DNA of 64,000 bases from Mucor racemosus (GCA_027405735.1 JAPEHQ010000002.1:1178001-1242000), one strand, 5' to 3'. Positions 1-12,400 are shown, counted from the stretch's first letter. Notes: generated by a model not told the origin, from the sequence alone. Numbers and translations: made by a program.

Positions 1-1781
1 CCATTATTCTGACCTGGAACATTAACATTCATACCAAATAAACCGCCAACCAAATTCTACGCAATGATATCATTAGAACACATACATAATACTCAAAAGA
101 AACAATACTTACAAGTGGTACAATAACTGTAGCAAAGAAAGTAAGACGATTGATTACTTCATTGGTAGTATTACCAGCTTGAGATAATTCAATAGAGATT
201 TGACCTAAATAATTTCTATGTGCTCTACCAAGAATAAGATCATAATGGTTTACATTTTGTAACATGGTAAGAATATGATCTTGGATATCTCCTAAATAAA
301 GCGTCACTTCATGATGTACTTTGACTTCATCTTGTTCTGGTATAATATTATCGGCAATTGTTGATGTTGTATTGTTTGCGGTTGTATTATTTACTGCGGT
401 GCTTACTGCCGTTGTACCGCCGCCTCCGCCAGCAGTTGCTAAATCTTTTAATCTCATGTTATTATATCCAATTTCCTTTGCTTTATCTTCGTATCTCTTG
501 ATTAAACTACGTACAACATCTGCTTTTGGCCCTAACAAACGTAATAATTGCATAACAGTTTTTCTACAACTACCAATACGTCTCAACATGTCATTTTGTT
601 CTGATCCGTTTAATACAAGTACAAGATCATCAATTGAATCTACTTCCAATTCTGTATGTTGAATCAATGGAGCAAAACTATCAGTGATATTATCAATCAA
701 AGCGTAATTGATCCATTCAGGTGTTACATGAATAAAATCTTTAAGCTGATGAATACGACGACGAACATTATGAGGATGAGGTAAATCTTGAAATCGGAAC
801 TATGGAGCAAAAAGATTTGTTTAGTTTAACAATGGATAAACGGCTACCACGCATTCAAAAATCTTACAGTCAAGACACCATCTTTAAAAATAATGATATA
901 AAAACTAACTGCTTCAAGATAATCAGGACTATGGAAATCGTGATTGAAACTTCTAAAACTGATAAACATGTAATTTTGGAATATTTCGCATTTCTCTCTT
1001 GATTCTTGAGCTTGGATATCTTCTGTAGTCAATGGATGAATTCGAAAAATCTATTTTTAAGCCTTGTTAAAACACACAAGAACCCTCCTCCCTCATATTA
1101 TGCTTGAAAATGGTTTATATTTACTTTACTAATAGCACGCATCTCATCATTGGAAGGTGCGAAAATATCGATCCACCAACTAGTTGTTTCTATCAACAAA
1201 TCAGCCACTGTTGCTTGGTTATTTTGGGGAGATTTCATTGAAAGTAATTGACGAAATGATCTATGCTTTAATGATCCAAGTTCAGCGGAATAAAATGTAT
1301 ATCTATCTATATCCTTTTTCACTTCTGATGGATCCTAATAGATTTCTCGATATAAATTTACATGCAAAAAGAAAACTACAAAATGGAAATTTACCCGAAT
1401 GTTATCACCATAAAAACTAAAACGTCTTGAAGCAGAGCTTGGCTCATTCTGTCCACTATCCAATAAATCATCCAATTTAGCAGTAAGTCGACGTTCCAAT
1501 TTGAATTCAGGATCACTCGTCTCATCTTCTTTTGAGTTGTGAATATAAGATTTCAATATTTCAGTTTCCAATGTTGAATGCTGATCAGGTCGCTGTGTAG
1601 GGTACGGATAACATACTTCAACATCTGCAGAATTTTTCCTGCCTTTTGTTGTATCTGATGAAGAAGTTGGTACTGGTGGAGGTGTTGACGCAGTTGAATC
1701 TACTGGTTCCATCTGTAAAACGTAGTCTTGAGAGACTGAAGGAGCCAAGAATGGTCTGGCGTGGAAACGTTCGTCCTCCAT
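1..1781 (-). CDS. CorA-family Mg2+ transporter, ALR1/MNR2-like (3' end outside window)
   Basis: Five exons: 1395-1781, 1125-1334, 868-1050, 113-799 and <1-56. All introns are GT-AG (57-112, 800-867, 1051-1124, 1335-1394) and keep frame. The protein starts MEDERFHARPF and has a long polar N-terminal region. It continues through the CorA cytoplasmic funnel (IHPLTTEDIQ, REKCEIFQNY, SFRSF, YLEAVSFYIIIFKDG, HVTPEWINYALIDNITDSF) and ends in this window at the pore signature GMN (within LVGGLFGMNVN). The last membrane helix and the C-terminus lie beyond base 1. This motif order is that of fungal ALR1/MNR2 Mg2+ channels of the plasma or vacuolar membrane. An insert of Thr/Asn/Gly-rich sequence (roughly bases 345-450) sits in the cytoplasmic domain. 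I am sure of the family; ALR1 versus MNR2 cannot be decided. Confidence 0.93.
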
Positions 1782-3350
1782 TTTCGAAAAATTAATACTT
1801 TTTTCTTCTAAAGAAGACTAGTTATCATAGAAAATAAAGAAAGAGAGAAAGAAAGAGCAGTGTTCATACCATTTTTGCTTTCAAACTCTCATCAAACTTT
1901 TTTTTTTTTTTTCAACAAAAAAAAAAACGAGGTATTTACGGAGTTTATTCAGAATGTGTTGTTATTTTTATGATTTCAAGCTTGCCTGTGTTACTAGTTT
2001 GATGAAAACGTGCCCAGGTTACACTACATTTTATCTCTAGCAAATCAAGAAATTAATTTTGGCTCTTATACCGTAATAGTACTCTACGTGGAAAATGGCA
2101 TTGCTTATATATTATTCCATAAAACAAATAATAGTTGTGATTGAACCTTTCTATAATTTAGACATTTAACACAAAGTATGCAACAGTGTCTGTGGTAACA
2201 GATGCTGTTTATTCTAAATAAATAGCTTGAACATTTACTGTAATGATGCACGATAATTTAAGTAACGCATAATTGTGCTTTCTTTGAATCTTTCATACGA
2301 TGCTTGCGAAATATAAAATCACTATATATGGCATTTTCTAAAATAATATGCAGCTTTTTCTCAGAGCTGATCATTATTTAATCAGGAGAGTAAATGGGTT
2401 GGCGTTATTACAAAATATTTGTTCAGTGAGTTAATGTAAATTACAAATTAAATGTATAATATGAGGTTTGCCTAATGACAATTCAAGGTGTTTTCTAAAG
2501 TATGTAGTGAGTTTCTCAAAAGAACTGCCTTCTTCTTTTAGAGTTTCTTTCGATTAAAATTTATATTCTCATTCACACCTACTTTACGTATATAACCCAT
2601 GTATGAATTTTGATGGGATTATACACCTTAATAATAAACATACGGCTTCAGAATTCAGAAATTGCTTAATACGTGTTTTTACAATAGCAAATTGGCAATG
2701 TAAAAATGAAAGCACTTCACTTTTTCCATACAAAAGGGACGTGCAATGTACTTTGATTTTCACTCGAGAATTGCCCTGGCCATATCATATAATATCAAAG
2801 AAATGTAAAGATCTCTACTTTTGATTTACTGATATATCTACCAATTTTAACGATTTTGTAGAGCATCATATATCAAATTGAAGGTACAAGTTAGGAGCTT
2901 AGTTTACATTGAATTTAAAGTTTTGGTAAAAGCTTTTGACATTTGTGATATGCAAAAATGCCAAAATTTCTAAATCCCCGGTTACTCTCAATAGTCAAAC
3001 AAACACCATTATACTTTTTTTAAGTTTTATTCCTTGTGATGTATCATTCTTCATTCTTAACCAGATGTCAAATTCAATAGTAAAACAATAGTTCAGGAAC
3101 CGAAATTCCAAGTCAATTAAACATCAACGGAACCACGGTTTCAGCATGATGTTCCACTATCATGCCACATTAGTATAATAGATAATAACTATAATCCTTA
3201 TCATATCATCATTTCCCTCGACTCAATTAGTATGCATACCCTCTTTATTTCCTTTTAATAAACGATATCTCTTTACTTGATTAAATTTCTAGTTTTATTT
3301 AACATCAACATATTCTGACAAATTACCTTGATATAACAAATTTACAGCTT
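1782..3350. other. intergenic, no gene seen
   Basis: AT-rich sequence upstream of the Mg2+ transporter gene. It includes homopolymer T and A runs near 1899-1927 in the promoter-proximal part. Small open frames here (for example 2603-2824) show no splice-supported extension and no recognisable motif. I see no RNA gene. Confidence 0.6.
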
Positions 3351-3354
3351 TTAT

Positions 3355-3780
3355 TTGCTCTATTTTGCTTGATTGTAGGTGCATTTTTGACGGAGTAACG
3401 ATACATTATACTCATATCTATAAACATCAGCTGGATAACTAATCATTTTTATTAATCAAAATAAATACATAAAAGCTTTTGTATATCTTTTTTTTTTATA
3501 CAAAGATATGTGCAATATTTGTTGCGTGTATGTGCGCTACTCTGCTTCAGTCTAGTTACAATTTTAATCGAGTAACGGTACACTATATCCAAACGTATGA
3601 AAATTTAGCTAAATGACTGGCAATTTTTATCAATCAAAAACAGAACATTCAAACACTTTATGTCTTTTTTCTTGACATCACAATGTGCGCAGAGTGTGTC
3701 GCTCTTATTTCCAGTAATTTGCTTGATTTCAGCAACATTTCATAGAGTAATGGTAGAGTATATTCACAAAAATATCTTCA
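3355..3780. repeat. diverged ~176-bp tandem repeat (about 2.3 units)
   Basis: Three phased blocks share the order: GAGTAACG/TGGTA-like box, ATGAAAA/ATAAACA stretch, AATTTTTAT-AATCAA box, TGTATATC/TTATGTC, then TGCTT(GA)TT. The boxes start near 3393, 3569 and 3744, a spacing of 176 and 175 bp. Identity between units looks like roughly 65-75 percent by eye. This is an old satellite-like tandem repeat; function unknown. Confidence 0.55.
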
Positions 3781-5080
3781 AAAAAAAGTTCATATCATGG
3801 AAGCCATTAATATTGCTTTAAATTTGAAAGAGCGTCAAAATTACTGGGTTATAAACTGGCCAATAATATCGCTCAATCATGATCTCAAAAAAATTCAAGG
3901 CCATGTTTCAGAATCGGGTTACCCGGGCTTTAAATAAAACTATGCGTTTCAAGCTGTAAATTTGTACAACATGAAAGGTTAGAGAATTTTTTTGAAATTT
4001 GACAGCAAACCACATGGGTATCGTCATTTGTCCATTAATGTTTTCTGTAATTTATTTAATTCTAAATCAATTTGTAATTTTCAAAAAGGGAATCTCTTAC
4101 CAAAATGTTTCATAAAAGCAGATTTTCTCTGCTGCGGAGGTGTGTTTTTAAGCTAAATAATCTTGCTTCACATCTTGTTTTTTCATTCACTCTATTAAAA
4201 ATGCATATTTTTGAAACTTTAAAAACTAGCCAGTAGACAGCACCATTTACTATTTGCTTAATAATAAATTTCTTAGCAACTCATGAAACAACACATTCCA
4301 AAAATAAAGATTTATAATTTACCGGTATTTACAGTACATACTGTAAATAGATTACCATTTGCTTTCTTCCATGCACAATGACTCATAAAAGCTAAAATTT
4401 GGATCACTTCTAGAAATTTTTCGGGAATATTGTCATATAAAATTGGAGCTTACTATGTGATCATGATGAATCAATGCGGTGCATTTTAATATCGCCCGTA
4501 TCTCATGGAAATCAATACGGAAATCCAGCTTACGTACATTTCACACAAGCTATTATTACATTTACGCGATCTGTTGTGGTGTAATCTAGTTGATCTTTAC
4601 TATTAAAATACAACTAGTAGTAGTATAAAAGGTAAAGAATTTCAAATTGAATGAAAAATGAATGCGTTGCTATGGTAAAGTCAATTTCTGTTTCATACTA
4701 TACATATTAATCGTTTATTCTACAGTAGTTTCATATTGTGATTGCTCAATACGTAAATTTAGAATACGGATTATTAAGATTTATTTTCATTTTCTGCTAT
4801 TTATCTTTTTGGTTGGTTTCGTTTTTTATCTGTTTGGTTGCTTTGCTTTGGTTGCTGATTTTGTTGGTCTGGTTACTTTATACCTATTTATGTTCTCATC
4901 AACAATGTGCAATGCCTTTTTCTTTCAGCAGCGACGTTCTACAACAATTTGGTTGTTATTAGATAAAGACGGATGGTTTTCGTCTTATAAACCGCTTTTT
5001 GAAGTCCCAAGTCTGCTACTGTATGTATAGGTAGAAAAATAATTTTTTACTCGCTCAACGTCTTCAATTTCAGATTGCAC
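3781..5080. other. intergenic, no gene seen
   Basis: AT-rich sequence with no motif-bearing frame. The hydrophobic frame at 4662-5030 is T-rich low-complexity sequence and was not accepted as a gene. Confidence 0.55.
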
Positions 5081-5131
5081 CTCGTCTTCCTGAGTATCTA
5101 CGTCAGCGTCAAGGCATTCTTCCTTTGAATA

Positions 5132-5790
5132 TTAATAGCTATCTCCTTCTTCACTATCATTATCATAGTCATTTTTGTCTTGAAAGTCATATCCAAATTG
5201 CTCCAGTGTTTCTTCATTGGAAGCACCATCACCGGCAGTACCAGCAATATTAACAATATCACCCGCAACAGCAACATTGGCGGCATCTTCAAGTGCAATA
5301 CCGCCATTACTATCTTTAAAAGCAAAGTCATCATCATCACCATTTGCATCATTAACGGCAACGACATCACGAGAAGCACGTAAAGCATTCCGTATTAATC
5401 TAGCTTTAACCTGCATGCTTTTGTTTCTGAAACACTCCCAAAGTAATTTTCGCAAGCCCAAGAGTTTGTACATCGGTGAAGCTGAAAGGAGCGTAGATCT
5501 GCTTCCAGGAGTAAGATCATCTAAAGACGGAATGGCGAGTTCTCTTTTGCTATTGCAGACCAAGTCTTGCCACAAAGCTCTGGTTTATCATCCAGAATAC
5601 GGTTTGTTCTTGCAATTGCTCTCCAGATCAGGTAATCTTGGGTTACCATAGCTTCTTCATATATGCCTCTTTCTTGTGGTAAGCATTCCAATTTAAGTTT
5701 ATCTGATGGTGTAGTAGGCAACTTTTTTGTTTTAAAAGGCTCATAATGCTCGATACAGTTAGCTAAGAGTTCTCCAAGACCACGAGAGCA
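5132..5790 (-). pseudogene. unrecognised coding remnant, frameshifted
   Basis: Two minus-strand frames abut. The upstream one (from about 5790 to 5521) reads well-composed protein including ELLANCIEHYEPF, KLKLECLPQE and DYLIWRAIARTNRI. It is replaced near 5530-5570 by another frame (5132-5575) that carries GSRSTLLSASPMYKLLGLRK and an acidic, Asp/Asn-rich tail ending DNDSEEGDSY. Amino-acid composition looks like real protein in both halves, so a single-base frameshift in a former gene is likely. I do not recognise the family. A transposon-encoded protein is possible given the surroundings, but I see no catalytic motif or terminal repeats. Confidence 0.35.
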
Positions 5791-5829
5791 CTACAGCCAA
5801 CCTGTGCTGTACAAAGTAATTTTGTTGTG

Positions 5830-6940
5830 CCCACTGAATATGGTTAAAAAGATAACAAGCTGCACATGGGCAAAACACAAGCACAACACTAAGCCTGTAT
5901 GTGCAGAATTATAGATTTTGTCCATGTGTAAATAATAGTAGAATTGCCCATAAACATATCATTATCCCTATTTGTGCATAATAATAAAACCTGACCATGT
6001 GCATCGTGCCATTTTCAAAATTCCATTGCATTTTTTACTGGAATAATGGGTTTTTAAATTACATTTGCTTTTATTAATAGTTTATAGACAATAATAATAA
6101 TACAATTCAATACGTTGTTGATGTAGAGTAATACATGCAAGAACCAGTATATTTACGATTATTATCATTTGTAAATATGTTTACAGCAACAATAGTTTTT
6201 ACTCGAGCATAAAATTAAGTAACGCTTACTGCTTAAATTTATATGGAAGCCAAATCTAAGATTATGCAGTAAATGTTACTTTATCACACATCAAACATAA
6301 AATTTAAACAAGTTGATTTTCTTTAAACTTACTATTTTAGTTTACGATTGTCAGCTATAAAAAGATTTGTTTTTAAATATACACTGGCTACGATCAAAGC
6401 TATAGTTATTAGGCAAGACCTTAAATTATTCTTTTTTTTTTGTTGCTTCTATATCTTTTAAAATTTTGTCACTTTTCTGGAACATTTCATGGGTTTGTAA
6501 CTAGTACTAACTTTTCGTTGATTAGATATAAATAACATTGTCTTCGATTTGATCTAGTAGTCAAGAACTACGTCCAACAATACAGTAGTAAACAATCTTA
6601 CAATGCGGTTAAATGAAAATATCAGTTTCTAATATAGACTGCTACTTACTGTATATTAAAAACATTAGTTCCTTATGTTAGAATGGGTATTCAGGTACAA
6701 GAAAAGAATACCAGCTTAATAGTCTGATAGGCCTTATCAAACGGTGAATAATATCCTTAAAATATGAAAGCAAAAAGAGAGAAACAACACACGTAGAAAA
6801 GGATTTTTAAGGCTTTACATTATTTAGCGCAATTAAAACCTGCTAAATTGAACATTTTAGCCAATTTAAAAGCAATATTACAACGCATGCACCATAAGCT
6901 AAAAAAAATAATAGGCGATATCTGTTATCATACATTCATC
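5830..6940. other. intergenic, no gene seen
   Basis: AT-rich sequence between the 5.1-5.8 kb coding remnant and repeat family R. No open frame with recognisable composition and no RNA gene seen. Confidence 0.5.
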
Positions 6941-6944
6941 AAAA

Positions 6945-7790
6945 AATTGCAAAATCGAGCCCGTAGAGTGACGCTGTAATTGAGCATAGCAAGATCGAAC
7001 GGCTAAGTCTCTTATTCTATGGTATATATCTAAGTTTTAAATAAAAAAGCGTCTTTTTTTTTACTTTTCTTATATTTAACCATGTACGGTCTGAAAATTC
7101 AGATTTTGTAGCGGACATTTTTCAGGGCTCATTTTATCCTTACTAACACTCATGATTTTGATCAAAAAACAGAAAAAACAAATTTTGATGCCAAAATCAA
7201 CGTTTAAATATACTACATTGTGAGAGAAAATTGTAGCTATAACTAATACACATTTCATAAAAGCTTAATATCAAATGTTAAGTAATGAAATTTTGTACTT
7301 TTGTCCCAAAAACGGATTTTTGGTTAAAGGATTTTCATGTAATATTTTGCAATTAAAATGTTTGTTGTTTTTTATTGAGCAAATAGAGCGTTAAATTCTG
7401 TATATGTGTATATTTTTTATTTTCATAATTGGTAGTATAATTAACTTTAGATTCGCAAAATCAGAAAAAAAAAATTAAAAAATGTCAAAATTGATGATCT
7501 GGACAAAAATAATTTTCTAAATTAATATTCCGCTTATAAGCTGTGTAAGTCTTAAAAATAAGAGATTTTATAATACTTGAGAACTTTTTCAAGTATTTAC
7601 GATGCTGTACCCATTTGATTCAAGCTTATTACTGTAAATCTTTATACACGTTAATATTGTGTGATAGTTTATTTGATGATAATATTGTCTTACTTTATAA
7701 TTATTGCGTTAGAGGTGATTTACATTGAGCTTTAATCTTACCTCCCCAATATCATAAACATAAACATAAACATAAACATGATCATAACTG
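6945..7790 (-). repeat. repeat family R, copy 1 (uninterrupted)
   Basis: The reverse complement of this stretch matches, in the same order, the sequences on both sides of the LINE at 19891-25428: bases 7165-7790 correspond to 19255-19881, and 6945-7155 to 25438-25650. The match is imperfect but continuous, with shared landmarks: the CTCAATTACAG-type end near 6975, the TTTTGATCA site at 7156-7164, and an AAACAT-tandem stretch near 7755-7780. No coding capacity or clear terminal inverted repeats were seen. The class of this repeat is unknown. Copy 1 preserves the LINE's empty target site. Confidence 0.7.
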
Positions 7791-8342
7791 GAACCTATTG
7801 CCACCTTTTTACCCTCTGTCCCAAGCCAATTTATCCAATGCTTTACCAGAACAAACTTACTTTGACCTATAAAAATTGATTTATTGGTAAAATTAATTAA
7901 CAAGTGTTACGCCAGGAGATTATATCAATCTCAAAGCTAAAATATGTACTAAATCATTTAATAAAAATAAAGGAAAACTGTTATAAAATGAAAGAGCACA
8001 CTAAAACTAAAGAACTTTATTATAAGATCGAACCATCTTCTTTTATACTCACATTCTCTAATTATATGACCTGTTTAAATGAGTCTATTTATATATATTC
8101 ATATATCATCCAATCAAGTCTAGGTGACACACACTAGTTCCATATTCCTGCATACACGGAGCTTCATAACATAATACACAGCAATGTAGAACTTAACATA
8201 TCAAACTGTGTCGTAATCTTAACCAAGGAATGCACCCAGATCTGTGGATGCAACAACAAGCTAGTAAGTAGTAATAATTATGGTGTACCTTTGATAGTCG
8301 GTAGTGATATACACGACAACATCTTGTTTTCCTCTTCTTAGC
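7791..8342. other. intergenic, no gene seen
   Basis: AT-rich sequence. Short open frames such as 7904-8137 have simple Lys/Ile-rich composition with no homology cues. Confidence 0.5.
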
Positions 8343-8354
8343 TGTTGGACACTA

Positions 8355-8746
8355 AATAGAAATTGTGAATTAGCTGATATAATAGCTAATAAAAAAAAAT
8401 AAAAAAACGGTAGTAAGTCAACTAGAATATAGTAATTTTTATTGACTTTAAGAATAAACTGAAGATCTCTATTATTTTGTCCAGAGCTCCTCTTTATATA
8501 TACATTTTAAATCTATTCTAATTTCGGTATTCATTCCTATTACAAGTGCTGTTATTCTCTATTATCTGAACTGTTAATGATGGTGCCATATCTCATAAGG
8601 AATGCTGTTCCAGTTTCCATATCTCTTCCAGGAGGAATGCTATCTTGTCATGAATGATAGGAGTTATCAACTCCAAATTAAGTAATTTGTTTTAATTCAA
8701 CACCAGATGAAATGGAGATCATAGTGTATCTTAACCACAGAAATAA
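8355..8746 (-). repeat. LTR-like repeat, family L copy 1
   Basis: The reverse complement is close to 38199-38590 (about 85-90 percent by eye) along its full length. Read on the minus strand it has an AT-rich upstream part, then a TATA-like box TATATATAAAGAGGAGCTC, then CAATAAA-type polyadenylation signals, and it ends TTCACA. The other copy starts TGTTGATAA. TG...CA ends, a central TATA box and a downstream poly(A) signal are what a Copia-type solo LTR would show. No internal gag/pol or target duplication could be confirmed, so this stays LTR-like. Confidence 0.5.
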
Positions 8747-8846
8747 ATGCTTTTTAGGAACTAAATAGATTAACATTGGTTTTTTTATCTTTAAAGTAAG
8801 TTACAATTAACATCAGGATACAGCTATATGTATATACTGACTTTTC

Positions 8847-8864
8847 GTGTGTGTGTGTGTGTGT
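8847..8864. repeat. (GT)9 microsatellite
   Basis: Nine uninterrupted GT dinucleotides. Confidence 0.9.
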
Positions 8865-9195
8865 TCTTTTAGTGCTGGTGGTAAACCTGTTGTCAATTGG
8901 TACATTGGTTTTGTTCTTTTCTTTTTTCAATACACATTACCAAGTGGCTCTTAACGGTTTCTGTTGTTGGTTGATTTGGCCAAAAGAAACATGGCGGCTC
9001 AATTTGATGATTCGTTACCTACAGTGACATTGAAAAAATATACGCTGAAAAAATTTCTATTTTTGGAATTTCAATATATACATTTTACAAATGACCTTTT
9101 CTATCGACTATTCATTATGAATAAACCACTTCAAATTACACATGCTAATAAAGAATACTATTTATTATGAATATCTGAAATTTGAAGCAAAAAAA

Positions 9196-10629
9196 TTAAT
9201 ATTTCGTATGTTTCCCTCTAGCTGCAATTACAGCAGCACATCTTGCTGGCATTGAAGTAACTAAGGCTCGAAGATAAGATTTGCTAATCTTCGACCATTC
9301 GTCTCTAATAATGCTCTCAAACTGTACTGCATTAGTAACATTGATTGTACGTTTATTGACACGAAGTTTGAGGTAACCCCATATATGCTCGATGGGGTTC
9401 AAATCAGAACTATTGTAATAGATCAATGGATTGTCAGACTGGATATATAATATGAAAGCTTATTATATGTCTGACTTTGATTCTATGATTGATTATATGA
9501 AAGGTTGGTGTTACTAATTGTAATTGCTATTACTAGTATACGATTATTACCTATGATTGATTATATGGAGTTATATAATAATTGGTTATAAGTAACAATG
9601 ATAAATAAGTAATAATATATATTTATTTGGGTTGTGGTTATAAATATAATAAGAGGAAAGGAAAGAACAGATAAATTTACTAATGTGCAATTGATTCGTT
9701 CTTGGTTGTTATTTATATGTGCAATTTGCTTATGTAATGTAACTGGATCATTACAACTATTGGGAGGCCAAAAGTCAAACATCGTCAGTTGATTCCTTGA
9801 CTTGTACCACTTTGCATAGGTCCCTGTATGGATGAGAGTACCATCCTCTTGGTATATAATAAGGTTATGACCATACAATCTGCATTGATCCTAAAGCCAA
9901 GGGATTGTATGGTTTGCGAGTAGAGACACATATTTGTTCTGGTCAATTGACCCTTCCATAATGACCAATGGACCCAAAGCTCCAGCATGAAAGCATCCCC
10001 ACATCATTAGCGAACATCTTCCGAACTTTAATGTTTGCACTTTATGTCTATTCTGCAATGCTTCTCCAGGCATTCGGATGACATTCATACCTGGTGCACC
10101 CTTTCCAAGTCGAAACATTGACTCATCCGACCAAACTACATTCTCCCACTGTTCAGGTGTCCAATTGAGCCTTTTGTTTGGTACATCATTCAAGCCTTTT
10201 TTTAATTTGAGGAGGTGACAAGGCAGGCACTTTAGTAATTACATACTGTTGGAAACCCATTTCTTTGGTATACTTCTTGAAAGTATCCAAACAAATGTCC
10301 ATACCTGCAGCCCTCATTGACTTCCAGTGATCCTTGAACGTATCCATCGGTGTACGACGAATTGATGTTTGCATACGATTTTTTTGGGTGGTTGTTACCT
10401 TTGGGGGTCTTCCAGGTCTCTCTGCTGGTAAGGGGCTACCTGTTTCCTTATACCTATTGATGGTATCTCTCACTCTTGATTCAATGACACCAAACCGACG
10501 CGCAATCTCAGAAAACTTTCCTCCCCACTCCCATGCGCCAACCAAACGTCCATATTCAACCGCTTCAAGCTCCTTACGGCTATCCGTGGTGATTCTCTTT
10601 AAAATTCTGTAATTAGGAGCAGTTTTCAT
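9196..10629 (-). pseudogene. Tc1-like transposase (DD34E type), disrupted
   Basis: The reading starts at 10629 (MKTAPNYRI). The N-terminal half has a helix-turn-helix region (FSEIARRFGVIESRV, then a GRPP-type hook). The catalytic core follows: VVWSDES carries the first Asp, YQEDGTLIHTG the expected second Asp, and DLNPIEHIWGYLK the final Glu. Three lesions are visible: a one-base frameshift in the A7 run (T run near 10197-10203), an in-frame TAG just before the DQCRLYGHN stretch (about 9888), and interruption of the PPNS-DLNP motif by the insertion at 9416-9754. The protein cannot be made intact. Confidence 0.88.
9416..9754. mobile_element. 339-bp non-autonomous element nested in the Tc1-like transposon
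   Basis: It is flanked by a perfect 8-bp direct repeat AACTATTG (9408-9415 and 9755-9762). Removing it together with one repeat rejoins the transposase motif PPNS to DLNPIEHIW in frame, so the boundaries are well supported. It has no coding capacity. Ends show only weak inverted similarity (TAATAGATC versus TGTAATGATC). An internal sequence CTATGATTGATTATATG occurs twice (near 9483 and 9551). An 8-bp duplication fits the hAT superfamily best. Confidence 0.75.
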
Positions 10630-10728
10630 TTAGTAAAATATTTAAATAAAGGCAATTAAAGTCGATATGTTATCTGTCTCGTTTATTAAAAATTCTATTT
10701 CAGCGTACATTTTTTCAATGTCACGGTA

Positions 10729-11480
10729 TGTACATCTGGATCAATTGCCAATATTTAGTCAAGAAAAGTTTGAAATATTCATTGTATTCTGGTAATAATA
10801 TAAAATTATGATTATATTAAACCTCTTTTTTTCTCAAAATATATACATTCTGAACATATACATTATCAATAAAATCTCGAATTTATTCATACAGTATTTT
10901 GGCTAAACTATACAATTTATAGATGAAGCACTTTATATCTGCATTGTTTGCAAGCAACTGCAAATATATCATAAATTCTGCGTAAAAAGTAGAGTCTTGC
11001 AATTTCAACAACAGCTTTCCGTGTGGATAATGCAGGCCATTGAGATTTTCGCATGATTATTGCACACGGACTACTAATAATTGCAGGGGCGTAAGTAAAT
11101 TTCACAAATCTGCTACATAGTGAAGGTCTCAACCTATAATTGGTGTTATAATAGTAAATTAATGCAAATCATTGATTTACATCATATCCCTACATAGTAA
11201 AACCCTAGTAGTAGTTACAATTAATGTGTATAAATGCATTCAATGGATGTATTGTTAATAAAGGGTGTAATATTCTGGTAAGATTATTTATAAAAACCCT
11301 TTTGACATTTCACACAGTGACTCGTAAAATTTGAAAATCAAACTATATGTGGAGATTAATTGAAATGATATTCGTTAAGATTAGGCGCTTTTGGCCTGTT
11401 TCTGTAGTCGTAGATGGTAGATTATTACACTGTAAGAATTATAATTGATGCATTGTGTTTTTGTATCCACAAGATAGATC
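10729..11480. other. intergenic, no gene seen
   Basis: AT-rich sequence with only short, unsupported frames (for example 10917-11132). No RNA gene seen. Confidence 0.5.
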
Positions 11481-11499
11481 GAGCTAAAAGCTGTTTTGT

Positions 11500-12400
11500 A
11501 TTTTTTGTTTCAGCAAAAAATATTGAATTTTTGTCGATTTTTTTTTCGAATTCAGAATTTGGGATGAGGGTATATTTGGCAATGGTCACTCTTCCAAAAA
11601 AAAAAAAAAGCCGAACAATCTCCAGAAGCGGCCATCTAATTATATTTTCAAGCTTTAAATTTCTAGAAAAAAATACCGGACAGCCCGGACGCGGTTGTTT
11701 AAATATTCCAAGCAGCTATAAAGGGAAAAATTGAAGCTAGAAGCGAGAATATTTCTTTATTCACGTTTTTGAGGATATCTCCACGAAAAATCAATATTAT
11801 AAAAAAAGCTAAATTGGGTCCAAGAGAGCTCAACAAGGTTAATGAAATGACTGTAAAAAAACCATTGCTCAATTTAACGAATATTTTGAAATCTACTGCA
11901 AAAATGTCAAAAAAATGAAAAAAAATTAAAAGTGCTTGGAATTTTTTCATACTAAAATATGTTATAGAGTGCTGCAAAATAAGTAAGTTTTATTATCAAA
12001 ATATATTAGTATAGCTTAATTTTTCGTAGAGATATGAAGCCTCAAACTTTCTAATTTTTCGCTGTGAAATACCTGTACAAATCTGAAACATTAGTACTGA
12101 AAAGGTTATATCAACTGCAAAAAATAGGATATTTCCAGATACTTGTTTTGGATTAAACTTGGACATATCAGGTACATTAACATATGGTTTTTTCTTAGTG
12201 TTATTTAGTGAAAAAAAAAGTGGGGCAGAGATGAAAAGCGAGGTCCCAAGTTTCAAGGAAAAGGCAGTGGCTTTTGCGTATTTTTGAGTCTTTCGTGAGA
12301 TATAGAATAAATTTAGGAATGGGTAACATAATGCAGCCAATTTACGTATATTTTAAATTTTTTAAGGTATATATTTGAGAAGAAAAAAAGCTCGCTTTAA
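11500..12400 (-). repeat. dispersed repeat family D, copy 1 (inverted relative to 49-57 kb)
   Basis: The plus strand here matches the reverse complement of 49.4-50.2 kb and of 51.5-52.2 kb. Shared landmarks include CAGAATTTGGGATGAGGGTA, GAGGATATCTCCACGAAAA, TTGGGTCCNAGAGAGCT, and AGCTTAATTTTT followed by AGAGATATGAAGCCTC. Open frames on both strands are conserved across copies only as far as the DNA is, so coding is doubtful. No terminal repeats or target duplications were identified. Confidence 0.7.

Larger units (their letters stand above)
9022..10726 (-). mobile_element. Tc1/mariner-type transposon, inactive
   Basis: Imperfect ~29-bp terminal inverted repeats bound the element: CAGTGACATTGAAAAAATA on the left and, inverted, CCGTGACATTGAAAAAATG on the right; both continue into TACGCTGAAA. 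The element is flanked by TA on both sides (9020-9021 and 10727-10728), the hallmark target duplication of Tc1/mariner. It carries one minus-strand transposase gene, now broken, and a nested 339-bp insertion (9416-9754). Without the insertion it would be about 1.36 kb. Confidence 0.9.

Noticed and set aside
321..662. 113-codon plus-strand frame opposite the Mg2+ transporter
   Set aside because: Antisense shadow of a well-supported exon.
4662..5030. 122-codon hydrophobic open frame, plus strand
   Set aside because: Phe/Leu/Val-rich reading of T-rich DNA with Cys scattered, no start context, no splice partner and no recognisable family; an overlapping second frame is equally hydrophobic.
8964..9170. 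Short frame running into the left end of the Tc1-like element (MAAQFDDSLP...)
   Set aside because: Joining across the TA target gives only a short unsupported frame; no evidence that the transposon interrupted a gene.
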